Of a stretch of DNA of 64,000 bases, positions 50,073-62,831 are shown one piece after another. Under the pieces are notes generated by a model. That model ran no database searches. It was not told the origin of the DNA and worked only from the letters and a program-made list of their open reading frames with translations. Origin of the DNA: Breviolum minutum Mf 1.05b.01 (taxonomy: Eukaryota > Sar > Dinophyceae > Suessiales > Symbiodiniaceae); assembly GCA_000507305.1 (NCBI GenBank), contig DF239303.1, forward strand, positions 96,108 through 160,107, given 5' to 3'. How positions within the stretch are numbered: the stretch's first letter is position 1; each line of letters begins with the position of its first letter. Position numbers and translations under genes: made by a program.

Positions 50073-53000
50073 AACTCTGCGTGGGCGAATCGAGTGTGTT
50101 TTGTGGGTAAGTTTATGTACTTGTTGCTGAACAACTCGTTGATATCCAACAAATGCCGAACATACCATATCAGTCCATATTATCAAATATCAACTATCCA
50201 TACAATGTGTAAAATTTAAATAAACTCAATGATATACGTTTCGGAAAGACTTCCCCAACATGTCGGTGCTCCCTGAGGCAGCAATATGTCGGTGCTTCGC
50301 TCTGCCATGGCCGTGTCAAGAGCCTTGGTGTAAGGGACTTGTTGAAGGGACTATGAAGGTCCTTGAGGCCATAAAATCAAGGTGGGCCTTAATTAAACCC
50401 GGTGGGGAAGTCAGAAATTTGGTGATAAACATTCCAGATGTAGAGTTTTTTTTGGTTGGAGTTATATAATTATTTTTTCATGATTTTGTATGCATTTTGT
50501 TAGGATAACACTCTAGATGTGATAGCAAAAACAACTATGTTCACGTATTGCTTCATTAGTATCGTTTGGTCTGATTTGAAGTTTGAAAGATCCACAGACT
50601 TATTATTGAATCTTGCCATCCAGGATCTACAACGAGTGAGGTGGATCAGCACATGAAGGAGAGTGAAGAGCAGTTGTTTTTTCCTTTTGCTGTTTTTTTT
50701 TCCGCGAAAGGAAGATGCAACATCTCGTAGATACTCCATGTATGACACATATTAAATCTATGTTCATTTGGATTGGATTGAACTGGCTTGTTACATATGT
50801 AGGTATAGATTTTGTGATTTTTATTTTCCTTCCTTGGAGCAAATGGACATGTTGTACAAAAAGTTGAGTCATTGATGAATCGTTGATTCTTTGGGGTGTG
50901 TTGGAAGGTTTTAGCAACTTTTGCCCCACCGGATCAAGAGGTAGTATGAGATGACCTTGGGTGAAGTTTGGAAGGCAGGGTCGGGAGTATCCACGATATC
51001 AGGTACCATTTGCGATGCAAGATAATGTTTGCTTCTTATTAGTAAAGAATCCCCAGCTTTTGAATTAATGTTTACTTGAAATTACCATAGGTATACGGTA
51101 TACTACACACAGGATTCATTTGACCATTTGAGACATCAAATCAAACCCCAGTCGCCGTGAGTTTTCCAGGAGACCAAGAGATTATTGCAGAAGATACCTG
51201 GCTGGAATAAAAGACTGAAGCCACCACGAAGGGCAGGGAGTTGACTCGGTTAAAGACTCCTTCCACCAACCAAAGCAAGTTTTTAGTACTTCTTAGGGAG
51301 ACTTATATAAATGAACCCAACCCAAAGTAAAGTTAGAGCTTTTTGCCAAGGGAGTTTGGTTCAAACAAAAAGTAACCAATCGTCAGTTGATACTTGAGAT
51401 AAAACGGTGGGCCTGAGGCTGAGTCGAAGATGATAACTCTACATCACATTCCTGTCAGTTTTCATGTTGTTATCTCCCTCAGATGATAGCTACAATTGCC
51501 GAAAAAACCACCCAACCCTGCAAATGCTAGTGTAGCAGCTGTAGCAAGGGAAGCATCCAAAATTTGCTTGAAATCTAGACCCCGTTTTTCATGCCCTCGC
51601 AATGGATGTTATCGTATGGAAGGTTTCTTTGAGCCAAAAGTGAGTTCCACCATACCCAAGGGTCAGTTCCACCATTTCCTGTAGTGTATGTAATCATTAC
51701 ACCCCTGAAGATTAACATGGAACACAATTCCCTGGAGGTTTGGTTCAGATCATTTTCCTTTCTTTTCATGGGTGATTTGTAGGTGAACCAGCCGTTAATC
51801 TTCCAGGGTGATCCAGGCTCACCCAGATGGTGTCTCTCAAAGCGTAAGGGTGAACCTGATGGACCTACCTACTGTGATACTTCCTAAAAAAAGACAAGTC
51901 CGGTACTGGGGTAGAACAGAAGTGAGATGTTTTTTAAATTTAGAGCCAAGAGGGAACCAACATTACTCACCCAACAGCTTAGGTGTCATATAGTCTTTAC
52001 AATGGAAACAATGTGTTCGAAGCGGGAGCAAACAAAAGACTACGTATAGTTTTGCCATGTTTTTCCCCCCTTGATCCAACATGGAAGCCATATACACACA
52101 TCTTTTGCTTTATGTATACCGTTTATACACCGACAACATTGGGTGAGTTGACAAACCTTGAGCTTCACTCAGGTCATTGCAGGCGCAGGGGTTGCGTAGC
52201 AGAAGTATATGCAAACTTTGAGGCCAAACCGTTGCGTTGAGGGCACCAGGTAGTTGACACCGGACACCGGACACAGAGGAAATATAGGGATATATAGGAT
52301 GATGTCTAAAACCGTTGATATACGGCTAATCATGGCGGCAATGTGACACTACTACAGTACATCTCAAAAAAAGTAGGAGAATAGTAAGGGGAAATGGTGT
52401 TATTTTAGATTTGGGTTGATTGATTGATCATTATAATTTGCCCGTGAGAGTATTTTGTGTAATTATCCCCAAAAAAGTCTCAGCACTTCCAGAATCACTG
52501 AGGAAGCAGTGTTGTTCCTGTAGAAGAAGTGGGCCCCAAGTACACTTTAAGTTTCACGCATGGATGCGGCTCTTATCCACCCTAAAGCAGATGGATCGGG
52601 TCATTTGCGATCCAAAGGGCCCTACCGAGGGGAGATGTTCAGCTAATTTCCGGGTGCTATCTTAGTTTGCAGGTGTGTACTTTGTTTTTGGCATGAGTAA
52701 AAAGTAAGGTAAAGATGTGAAACCCACCTTAAAGCTTTTAAATTTTTGACATAATCATATTACATATATACATATACTGAAATATTTTGGTATTTCTCCT
52801 GCCTAGGCAGATCTATTCCAGACAGCAGTCCAAATTTCAAGTCAAGACCATGGTTTTGCATTTTGATGAACAGAATCCAACACCAACATGGCCAGGTCAG
52901 GGTCCAACATCTTAACTGATAATAAGGAAACAATGCTACAAATTGAGGCATGTCTATTGGACAACTTCAACAGATTTTGTTGTATGATCGGAAATGACAT

Positions 53001-54369
53001 GGCACAGTTCGTTTGAAAGAACTTGAAAAGTTTTTACGATGAATTCAGAATCCCACTGGTTGGCGGAAAGATTTATTAAGGTTGAGGTCGTAAACACTCT
53101 TTTCCTGCAAGTAGGGTGCTGCAAGTTTTCCTACCTACTACCTGGCGTCCATTTTGTCTCTAAGCTGCTATACACAAGGGGTAGCGGTTGTCGTGGAGAC
53201 TGCCGAAGACGCATGCACCCCGCAATGGCGGTTCGGCGGTTGGACGTGAAACGTTGGAACTGGGACATGAGAAAAATATTCACCGGTGCTTCAAGTGATG
53301 TCCTGTGACCCTAGGATGTTCAGTTGAAATTCAAGATGCGGGACTTATATCGTCCCCACTACCTGGAAGTTATAGTCCAGATGTTCATTCAAAGGTGACA
53401 AGCGGATGCTAGACAGACATAGTGACATAGTGAATCATAGTGAATCATAGTGAATCTTCCACTATTTCGAATATGTGATTTTTGGTGGTGACCCTCGGAT
53501 TTCAAATCTAAATCTAAACCATTAACATTTAGCAAAGTCTCCAAGACAAGAATCAGCGTTCTGTGAAACATGTCCAAGTATATGAGCAAAATGGGAGTTT
53601 TCAGATGGGTTTTCCCGCCACTAGGTGTAGAAGTCAGCCACCGGCTTGCCGGGCCACAAAATCCGTGATACCAATGGGTAAACGCCTGGTAACCAGTGCA
53701 ACTTGCAGCACATCTCTTTGCATTTTGGAAAGTTGGGATGTTTTCGTTTCATGCTGAAGATGGCCGCTTCAGCCTGTTACTAAGTTTATGGCCAAATCTG
53801 GACAGAGAGGAGTTATGATCATCTAAATTCCTGAAATGATATGGTAGATTCAGGCGTTCAGGGGAGGAATATTATCCGACCGTGTGTGGAGAGTTCTGTT
53901 TTGTGCATGTTTTGGCCATGATGGATTATGTCAATGGTACATCATGTGGTAACGTGGTAAATCTGAAATTCCTGGTAAATCATGTGGTAAATCTCCTGAA
54001 ATTTCTGGTGAATCATTGGTAAATCACATGTAAAATGGTGTGTAGTTCTCCTGTATTGCTTCCAAATGTAGGAAATTGATGACAACCAAAACGTACTTGC
54101 TGCTTGTAGGCTTAAGGAAAAATTATACAACCTTAAATGATAAGATATATCTACCTGGAGCCCCAATGACCTCTAATTTTGAAGGTCAACCCCCTCCAAA
54201 CAAGGCCTTTTTGAACAAAAACAAGGGGCCCCATTTGGGTTCCAGGTAGGCAAAAATAATTCAGGGTATTCAGGTAGTGAGAATCCAGTCATTCAGCTTT
54301 GTTGATTGATCATTTTACCAAAACCCTGGTTATTTGATGTATGTAGGTGATTATTTTAGGGATATTCAG
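50073..54369. other. Spacer with weak exon candidates
   Basis: Possible short exons at 51490-51645 and 52505-52600 (KQCCSCRRSGPQVHFKFHAW) and at 53180-53270. A family C-like element lies at 51699-51812 (CACCCCTGAAGATTAACATG ... CGTTAATCTTCCAGGGTG). Nothing firm. Confidence 0.3.
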
Positions 54370-54519
54370 AGATTAGATCCCGAGCCAGGACATCAGGATC
54401 CCCATGAACCAAGCAGTATTACATGCTCATTTAGCCACAAGTTTGGGTCTCTTCTTGATTCACTTGTGGGAAGTTTGGGATATCTAACAGATGTAGATGT
54501 TGCGGATTCCCAAACCTGA
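54370..54519 (+). CDS. Candidate exon, unrecognised gene 4
   Basis: After GGGATATTCAG: RLDPEPGHQDPHEPSSITCS then SLLDSLVGSLGYLTDVDVAD to TGA. A following exon at 54559 is close by. Confidence 0.45.
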   Translation, partial: RLDPEPGHQDPHEPSSITCSFSHKFGSLLDSLVGSLGYLTDVDVADSQT

Positions 54520-54558
54520 AGAGATCAATGCTGCTCGTGGTGGTCATTGAATTTCCAG

Positions 54559-54621
54559 GGATCTCAAAACCCCAAGTTAGACACTGTGATGGACCAGATA
54601 AAGAGGAATATGATGGAATAA
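54559..54621 (+). CDS. Candidate last exon, unrecognised gene 4
   Basis: After TTGAATTTCCAG: GSQNPKLDTVMDQIKRNMME then TAA. Good acceptor, helical, charged. Confidence 0.45.
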   Translation, partial: GSQNPKLDTVMDQIKRNMME

Positions 54622-55403
54622 GTGGCAAGGGGGGCTTTTTAGCCATGTTACCTCCATTGCAAAATACCGAACTGTGATGTTTTTTTATGCATTTTATTCA
54701 GTGCCGATTTCTTTTTGTCTTCCCACATATAATGTGAACAAGTTTTTTTTGACTACCAAGACAGTGTTGCAATGTGTTGCAGTGTTCCAAGTTCCAACGC
54801 TTCACAGCATGGTGCTGTGTTTTGAATCCATATGTCGCGAGTCAGTTGTTTAGTATACAACTCCAGGGCAGCGGCAACCGGTGCTGTTAAAAACATGGGG
54901 GGATTTCTGTTGTTGTTGTTTTTTTTTGCGTTTTTTTTGGTGCCACAAAAAAAACATAGCCAAGGGCTCATTAAAAAACGTCCGCCGTTTCCGTAGATGA
55001 TCAGCCACCCCAAGCCCGGGGCAGCCCGGATTTGCCATGATGTCTTGATGGCCACTTAAAGAGGTGGCCATTGAAATGGCCATTTTCAATGGCCATCACC
55101 CAACCATGGATTGGGTGAAACATTTGTCCAAGAAAAGATTTTTTCTGGTGTGTGTAAAATGGTGCCTTTGTTATTTTGCCAGGTATCTTTGGGTAAACAA
55201 AATTTTGTTCTGGAGATTCCAATTTTTGAAATAGGAAATGCGTCCATAACTTGCCGATGTTCCATTGCTATTTTATAGATTGCCCCAAACATAAGTCAAA
55301 GTGAAGACAAGATAACGGGGCCGATCCCAGTGAAAATTCTAAAGGGATTTTTGCAGAAGGGGATGTTCAGAAACATTCACATCGTTATTCAACATTGATC
55401 TGT

Positions 55404-55472
55404 GACCTCGTTTGGACCCTTAAGTGACCTTCATGGGGCTTAAGTGATCGAAAGGTCACTTTGATTCACCTG
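55404..55472 (+). repeat. Family E repeat, partial
   Basis: TGACCTCGTTTGGACCCTTA then AAGTGACC and GGTCACTTTGATTCACCTGG. Confidence 0.6.
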
Positions 55473-56610
55473 GTAGTTTGCTTTATTGGTACTTTTTTGG
55501 AATTTACCTTCCTGGCGGTGCCTCCAATCACCACCAGGAATTTCGATGGAATTGTGGGATCTATGCTCGCTTCTTCCATAAACAACACCCTGAAAACTGT
55601 TAAAATGAAAAAGGTAGATTAAGGAAGACAATTCAATGGAACAACATTTGCCATGAGCTTTAGCATGTTTTTATTTGCGGAGTAAAACTGCTTCAGTTTC
55701 TTTGTTGATTGATGACGGTTGATGACCATACAGTTTACTGTGTCGATTCATTGGCAAAAACTTTGGTCGCTTGGACCCTTAACCCCCTTTAAGCTAAGTT
55801 GACTCAAGATTTGCTGTGCCAATAAAGCACTGTGTGAGTGACACAGTGGAATCCTACTTGCACTCACCTAAGGCCAAAGTAAACGCGAATCCAAGATGTA
55901 GGAGTTGTGCCTAAAGGTACTTTTCAGATCAGTTCGTGTTTCTTGTTTTATCTTGTTTCAGATCTTGGGCCTGTGCGAAATTGAATTTGCTGAGATTGTT
56001 CTCCGATGCAATCCGAGCGTCCGAGCGTGGCCGTGGCCGAAGCTTCAATTCACTCGATGCGGCTGGAAATGTCCGCATATTTACGATGCAGCTTATATAA
56101 TTTATATATATAATATATATATATATATTAAATTGATACCTATGTATCTATTGGGGGTGGCCAAAACCCTGGTTCACAGTAGGTAATTGATCTACTGGAC
56201 TCATTTTATGAATGGAAGCCTATGAACCCTATGAAATTTATTTTGTTTGTTTATCCAATGCCAGTGAAGGAGAGAGAAAGGCGAAGGCTTCAGCTAGGTC
56301 TTGAACCCTGGTTTGTCATTTGAGGTCCTAACCCTATTTGCAAGAATGTTTGTGTTTCCCAAAGCTAACAAGTGCAATCTTTGGAAAAGGGTGGTTTGAA
56401 GACAGTCTTCAAATGCTTTTATCAACCGGTTCTTGTGGGAATATCATTTTTGAAAGGTATTGATACCGCAGCATGATCAGGTTACAACTCAATCTTATTG
56501 TTGTGAATTGAAATGCACAGATGTTTTATTGTACTTTTTTCTTGCTGGGAGGAGGCAATAGGACATGTTGTTTGTCTATATAATCCATTTTGTTACTTCA
56601 TTTGCCGCAG

Positions 56611-56793
56611 ACCAGTCATAGGTCACGCGCCGTTTCACCGGAAGTCCCGTTTTCTTTATTGGTTTTTTTGGACCACCACTCCATGGGCAACAAAGTCAAA
56701 TCCTGCCCACCCGTGGGCGAGTTTTTGGCGTTGGCAGAGTCTTTGGAGAGAAATCCTCCCGTTGGCGCAAAAAAAAGGGATGAGCAGGCTAAG
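56611..56793 (+). CDS. Candidate exon, unrecognised
   Basis: After CATTTGCCGCAG the frame reads VPFSLLVFLDHHSMGNKVKS, CPPVGEFLALAESLERNPPV and KKRDEQAK. A second frame is open as well; this one has the better composition. Confidence 0.4.
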
Positions 56794-57364
56794 GGAATGG
56801 TTCTGTTCTTTATTATTTTTTTAAAGATCTAATATGTTTGAAACTCTATATAGTCTTAAGAAAGCAGATGTTGACCGATAGATATGTGTGTTTAATTGGA
56901 GCCCAGGTGCTATATGCTATATATTACGTTAAAAGTTATCTGTATATTCATAGTTGCTCAAGTATACTAGTATGCAGATTTATAATCACATTTATATATA
57001 AATATATATTATCATAGATAATACATGGATCTTTGCAATGTTGACATGTTGGTGGTCAAAGGTATGTGTTTGATAGTTGCCATGTGTTTATTTTGCAATA
57101 GGTTGAGTGACTGTTTTCGCATCTCCTCCCGTGTTTGCTGTTTCTGACCATGTTCCGGATGTGCATTGGAACCTTACTCAAAACCACCCATGTGGAACAG
57201 GATTTATCCAGGGGTTGGGTAAATACAACCACAGGTGAAAGCCTGTTAAAATATGAATGGCAGTTAAAAGTTGAAACCACTCAAAAACCCATGGGAACCA
57301 TGGGTTTGTTCCCACTTTCCCTCCAAAAATGAAAATACAAACATGAAAACGAAAACCCTCCAGG

Positions 57365-57473
57365 CTAGGTGGTGGTTTCCATTTTTTTTTCTAATTTTTA
57401 CCCCTAGGGTGGAGGAAATGATTCCAATTTGACTTGCGCATATTTTTCTAGTTGGGAGTTGGTTCAACCACCA
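57365..57473 (+). repeat. Family A element, copy A13
   Basis: CTAGGTGGTGGTTTCC at the left; the right end GGTTCAACCACCAG lacks the final ACTAG. Confidence 0.7.
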
Positions 57474-57579
57474 GGCTTGGGACTTCGAATCTCTGGAAGT
57501 TCTGATATGGCAGGCTTGGGCGCCTGGAAGTCAGTAAAAGTCGTTTTTCTTTGGTAATGTGGTGAGTTTAACTTCCACA

Positions 57580-57722
57580 TTGCATATATATATATATACA
57601 TATATGTATATATATTTATTTATTTCATTTTTTTAAACTAATGACTAATAATGTATCAAATTATATTAGATTGATTAAACACATGTTTAGACAATATATA
57701 TATATACATATATATATATCTA
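57580..57722. repeat. (TA)n-rich tracts
   Basis: Several TA runs between 57582 and 57720; similar tracts at 58606 and 57000. Confidence 0.9.
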
Positions 57723-58213
57723 TAATTAGATGTAGCTACATGTTTATATTTTCCTCCGGAAAATTTCCCACACATCAAGAGGTGCTCTAACTCCTTCCGT
57801 CAGCAATTGGCATGGTGCGGGACTTCTTACAGTATGAAGGGGGACACATTGCCAGGGGCAATTGACATGGTGTATTTCCCTAATGATAAGCCGGGTACCA
57901 AGATCCTTAACTGCACGTAGAACTTGGCCAAGGGATGAAAAGTATCTCCAACTGTTTCTCAGCCAAAGGTTGAGGTTAAGAATTCGATTAGACCCTCATG
58001 AAGATTGCGATTCAGCAACATATTATGCAGTAGTATACTTCTAGAATACCACACCACCAACTTAAACACCCTACTAAGGGAGAGCTTCACTTGATTGAAT
58101 ATATGTTTTTTTTTGAAATCGCGGGAATCATTATTCAAAGTAGTTTCGACCGGAGCTGTTGATGTTTTTTTCCCTAAGATGTTTTAACTCTTCAAATTCG
58201 CAGCTAATGGTTA

Positions 58214-58323
58214 CCCTTCTGAAACTCGCATTTTCGCACCTGAAAATGGATGGTTGGAAGACGATCCTTTCCTTTCGGGATTCCCCCAATTTTCAGGGGC
58301 GAGAATGTTAGTTTTAGGGAGGG
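58214..58323 (+). repeat. Family C element
   Basis: CCCTTCTGAAACTCGCATTT, the core ATGGATGGTTGGAAGACG, and ATGTTAGTTTTAGGGAGGG; TA on both sides. Confidence 0.8.
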
Positions 58324-59529
58324 TATATAATTGGTGGTTTGAATTCCTAGGGTCCACTGAAAGGGATTGTTATTTATGGCTCGAATCCCAAACCACCAAC
58401 CCTCGCCATTAGTTGAACTTCCGATCTCAATTCTCCAAGGCTATGCTTTGAGCTCGGGTTTCCCAAGTTTCAGCGACTTTTGTCGCTTATTTTTTTGTTT
58501 GGACAGATGTTACAGTGTTCTTTCATATCCGGGTCTGGTATATTTTGTAGCAGCTGTTTTGTCTTTGAGACATACATAAACGGTATCATTTACATGTTTT
58601 TTTGCATATATATATATATATTTATATGTGAACATACATTTATACATGAGAAACGACTAAAGTGTTGATGAAGGGGTCTTTATGTGAGGTGCTCTATTTC
58701 TGCATATAAAAATGATAGAAATTATAGTAACCGACCGATGTATTTTCCACAAGCGGACTGTGACCCGATGGCGAAAAAAAACGGTGTCATGGGTTTTTAC
58801 TGATCGGCCGGTGCAAAGGCCAAGTAATGTTTTTGTCCGTCAATGCTTTATATGTAGGACCTTACATAAAGTGGCTCTGTCGGATGTGTATGGTGGCACG
58901 TTGTGCAGCATCAAATCCAACTGGTGAACCCTCTACTGTAATTGTTGCATCAGAATTTCCTTCAGTGTGCATGAAAATCATTTCATAGTCATAGTCTTAC
59001 AAGATGGGCCTCTGCCAGTTATAGATGGAGTTAATAACCCCTATAAATGGCCTTATGAATGGCTAACTGTTCTTATAACCCTAGTTATAGGAGTTATAAA
59101 CCCAGTTATAACTGGTAGGGAGCCCACCTTGTAGTCACTTAATTCAATGACCAAGCCTTCAACGTAGTTGCTAGCCGCTAGCCTGCAAGCATGCAATTGG
59201 TACCAATGGATTTGGAATAAGGAAGTGCATACAATGAGCCATGCTTGCATTATAGACCTACTGGATCCTGGAGATTTGTGTGTCAGAGCAACACACCATG
59301 GCAAAATCCGCCAAGGGCCCAGCCATCCTGAACCACCACCACCCTCCTTACCCAGGTCCCAGCAGTGTCCGTTTGAAGCTTTCGCACGTCCCAAGTGCTG
59401 CAGCCTTAGATGTTGGATGAGATGACGTGGAGATAGGGGTGATATACAACCCCAAATGTTGGTTGGCAAGTTGGCAAAGTTGTTTGACAACTTTTTTTTT
59501 GCGATTTAAAAAACACACAAGGTTTCAAG

Positions 59530-59633
59530 ATGTTTCTCAGGAATTTTACGGGACTTTGTGTAAAGATATGATGACATTCAGATTTTATGGCAAATCTGAA
59601 GAAAACTGTGGAGCTGGTTGGTTTATAGCATAG
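59530..59633 (+). CDS. Candidate 3'-terminal exon, unrecognised
   Basis: After AGGTTTCAAG: VSQEFYGTLCKDMMTFRFYG then KSEENCGAGWFIA and TAG. Confidence 0.4.
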
Positions 59634-60318
59634 GCGGATGATCAGCTGTTCAACTGGACCCACGTGTCCCGTCAAGTCGTAGGTGAACCTCAGCTAAAAG
59701 GGATGATTCCATCCTCATTGATCCCCTTCAAAGCATGAATTGAAGTTTTTTTCTTCAGATTCCAATCCATCCTGCAACTCATCGTGTACCACTTGCTTGG
59801 ACAGCTCTGGATGTTTTAAGGGGTGAAGTTAGTTTAAGCTGATGCAAATTCAGTGCAAAGATTGTTGGTAGTTAAATATGATTAAATATAAATATGTCAG
59901 CCACTTAACTTGCTTTCATCAAACTCCCAATTGCTGATTGTCTTTGGTATTTACCTTACATTTGGTTGATTGTTTTGGTTCGTAAATGTATGGAAATATA
60001 CCAATGCCATCCAATCCCGTGGATGCCATGGGTATTTTCATATCAGCCCTACACAGGATCAGACTCTACGCTTGCAATTTGAAGTGGCCACTCAGCAGGT
60101 AGGCTGAGTGAAAGGAAGAAATATGGTGGGAAAAACACCGGAAAAAAACATGTCTTGCTTATGCTGGGCCCTTAGGAATGAGGGCCTTCATTCATCCCCA
60201 TCATATCTATGTATAGCTTTAATTGAACCTGGGTTTCCATGCAAAAACAGAGAGTAAAACTACGCCTTGAAACTTGAAACAATCAAAGAACTGTGGTGAA
60301 AGAAATGTGACAGATGAA

Positions 60319-60409
60319 CTAGGTGGTGGTTTCAAATATGTTGTATTTTCAACCCTGGGGAAGATTCCCATTTTGACTAATGTTTTTCAAATGGGGTTTA
60401 AACCACCAG
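60319..60409 (+). repeat. Family A element, copy A14
   Basis: CTAGGTGGTGGTTTCAAA at the left; right end AAACCACCAG. No target duplication seen. Confidence 0.75.
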
Positions 60410-60588
60410 CAAATTATGGTTTTTAGGAGAACATGTTTGCAAACATGTTTTTCGTTGGTTTTGTTTGTTAAGATCATTTTTGATGATATCTTTTGTTTGC
60501 TCTATTGATTTATATGCACACACACGAATGTTATGTATGTATATATTTATCATATTGCTTATATCTGTCGTCAAAGGGAAAAGTTGAG

Positions 60589-60717
60589 TACCCTTGGGAG
60601 AGTACCGGAGATACATACCAACATATACGACCTGTATATGGATTATGTAATGGTTGGATAGGGCAATATGGGGTAATATTTGGAGAACAACTCCTAGGGT
60701 ACCCTCCCAAGGGTACC
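60589..60717 (+). repeat. Family I inverted-repeat element
   Basis: TACCCTTGGGAGAGTACC and GGTACCCTCCCAAGGGTACC at the ends. Confidence 0.65.
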
Positions 60718-60966
60718 CAAAATCTCTTTTTGATGTCAATCAAAAGGAAATCATTTGTGTACATGCTTGTTTTATTTGGTACATGCATTTACTGCGTATA
60801 TTGTATTTCTATATGCACGTCTTGTATGGAAATCCCTTTGTCAATTGTTGAGTGTATGGGTTATAGCTATATATATACACTTGTATTGGCATGATATTTT
60901 CTTTGTTTCGCATACAATACTCACAATAGATAGCTCTGATGTGTCTACAAATGTATGCAACTATGT

Positions 60967-61063
60967 ATATCCCATAGGATCCATGTATGGTGTATTTACC
61001 CACATTTACCATAAAGATCTGCCAAATGTAGGTAAATATCCCATACATGGATCCTATGGGTAT
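60967..61063 (+). repeat. Family H palindromic element
   Basis: ATCCCATAGGATCCATGTAT with GGTGTATTTACC pairs with its near complement ATACATGGATCCTATGGG at the other end. Confidence 0.8.
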
Positions 61064-61215
61064 CATAATTGTGGACAGAAGGACTGTGTGATTGATTGCT
61101 CTTCCCCGAAAAAGTGGTCCGTTGTATGTTCCATCACCATGTTGGAATACAGGAGGAAGACATACACATCAGACATTGCATTGATATAAATTTATGGGAA
61201 TAAGAATGAAATTAT

Positions 61216-61224
61216 TACTGTAAG

Positions 61225-61272
<48 letters not shown>
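61216..61272. repeat. (ATC)n microsatellite
   Basis: About 18 CAT units. Confidence 0.95.
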
Positions 61273-61740
61273 GAAGCACCTGGTTTGGGAGTTCAGGGAT
61301 ATGGTTTAAAAAATAAGAACCCCAAGCGCAACCTCACCAGAAAGAAGTGAGCTTTGGTTAAAAAACATGAATCTCATCTACCTATCATGTTGGATTTTTT
61401 TGCGAGAGCTAAATGGGGGAGAGTGTATTTCCCTACACTTTTGGAGCCTCCCTTTCTGAATCCCCCAGTTGAAGCCCATGCAGTCGGGCCCCAACGCTGA
61501 GTCGTTGCAGTGGTTGGCAACTTGTGTGAAACACAGCTTCCGAGGTTTCACCTCTCGCCCCCGAAGCCCGAAGTGTTTCCAAGTTTCATCATGTTCCCAG
61601 GGGTAAACACTCGATGAAAAAACACACAAACTCAAGGGGAATGCGTGAAACACGAGGAGTTTTGATTTCTCGTCGTGGGGTTCGAACAAAATCATGACAC
61701 ATCATCACACGCTTTACTTTACAACCTTTTCATACCTGTT

Positions 61741-61846
61741 CTAAGTGGTGGTTTCAAACAGATTTTATTTTCATCCCGATCCCTGGAAAAATCCCAACTG
61801 GACTGTATAATATTTTCCAAATGGGGTTGGTTCAACCACCAACTAG
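61741..61846 (+). repeat. Family A element, copy A15
   Basis: CTAAGTGGTGGTTTCAAAC to CAACCACCAACTAG; a duplicate of TTGGTTCAACCACCAACT follows at once. Confidence 0.75.
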
Positions 61847-62387
61847 TTTGGTTCAACCACCAACTGGCAACTCACACGTCACCTCCATGGAAACCATCCG
61901 GTACCTCAGGGAGCGACGCTCAACTTGCAAAAGTCTCAAGTGACGTCTCTTGGACGTCGATTTTTCGTTGGGGCGAAAATCCTTGTTTCGTTTCAATCAG
62001 CTTGGTGTCATTGGAGCCACCAAGTGGGAAGAAATCCAACCAAAAAGACAGCATTGCCACCAACTGGGAAGAAATCTCACGTTGGATACCTAGGAGATTT
62101 TGTCCTGTGTTAGTCCAAAAGTCCAAAGTTTTCCCGAGGTTTCTCAAAAGGCACCCTGGGAACAGGGAGAAGCTTAGGGTTGTCATGTAATCGAGGTACT
62201 GTGGCTAGTGAAACCTGAAAGTGAGCAGGTTCCAAAAGGCCAATGTTGGATCAATATCGCTCCGGTGGATTTTCCATTAAATGAAGGGCCCGACAGACAG
62301 ATTTGCAGCTAGCCTGAAACGCCTGTACGTTTCATTTTGCTTTCTATTTGCATGCGTTTCAGCAAGTTCACTAAATTATGAGTCCCA

Positions 62388-62831
62388 ATGAATCCCTCAT
62401 GTAATTGTCCCATATGTTTGATAATCAACAACTTTTTGCACTATCTTCGGGACGGCTCCCAAAGGAGTTTTCAGGGTCAAGGATCTAGCCCTGACAAACA
62501 GGATTTTTCGAATGGAAGTACCATGTATTATCTAGGGAGTGGTTTCAAATATTTTGTACCTTCACCCCTATTTGGGGAAGATTCCCATTTTAACCAATGT
62601 TTTTCAGATGGGTTGAATCCACCAACCAGTTATTCTTTGTGGTGCAATATCAATCCTGGTGAGTTACTGATTCGTTGTGTCTTGTTATCATTTTCCCTTG
62701 GCTGGATCTTGCAAGGGAGCGTTGAACAAGCGTTGAACAGAGCTACCAGGATCCATTCCGTTCAGTATTTATTTGAAAGTCCTGATTTACTGTACCCGAA
62801 CCCGTTTGGCAAAAGTATCAAACAAGAATAG
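62388..62831 (+). CDS. 147-codon open frame containing a family A element
   Basis: The frame is open across element A16 (62532-62629). With its 4-bp target duplication the insertion is 102 bp, so the frame is the same before (PDKQDFSNGSTMYY) and after (SLWCNINPGELLIRCVLLSF). No family is recognised and there is no proof of expression. Confidence 0.3.
   Translation: MNPSCNCPICLIINNFLHYLRDGSQRSFQGQGSSPDKQDFSNGSTMYYLGSGFKYFVPSPLFGEDSHFNQCFSDGLNPPTSYSLWCNINPGELLIRCVLLSFSLGWILQGSVEQALNRATRIHSVQYLFESPDLLYPNPFGKSIKQE
62532..62629 (+). repeat. Family A element, copy A16
   Basis: CTAGGGAGTGGTTTCAAA to TCCACCAACCAG with TTAT on both sides. The GT of the donor is mutated to GG. Confidence 0.9.

Noticed and set aside
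59053-59490. 145-codon - strand frame
   Set aside because: No motif; the composition is not clearly protein-like.
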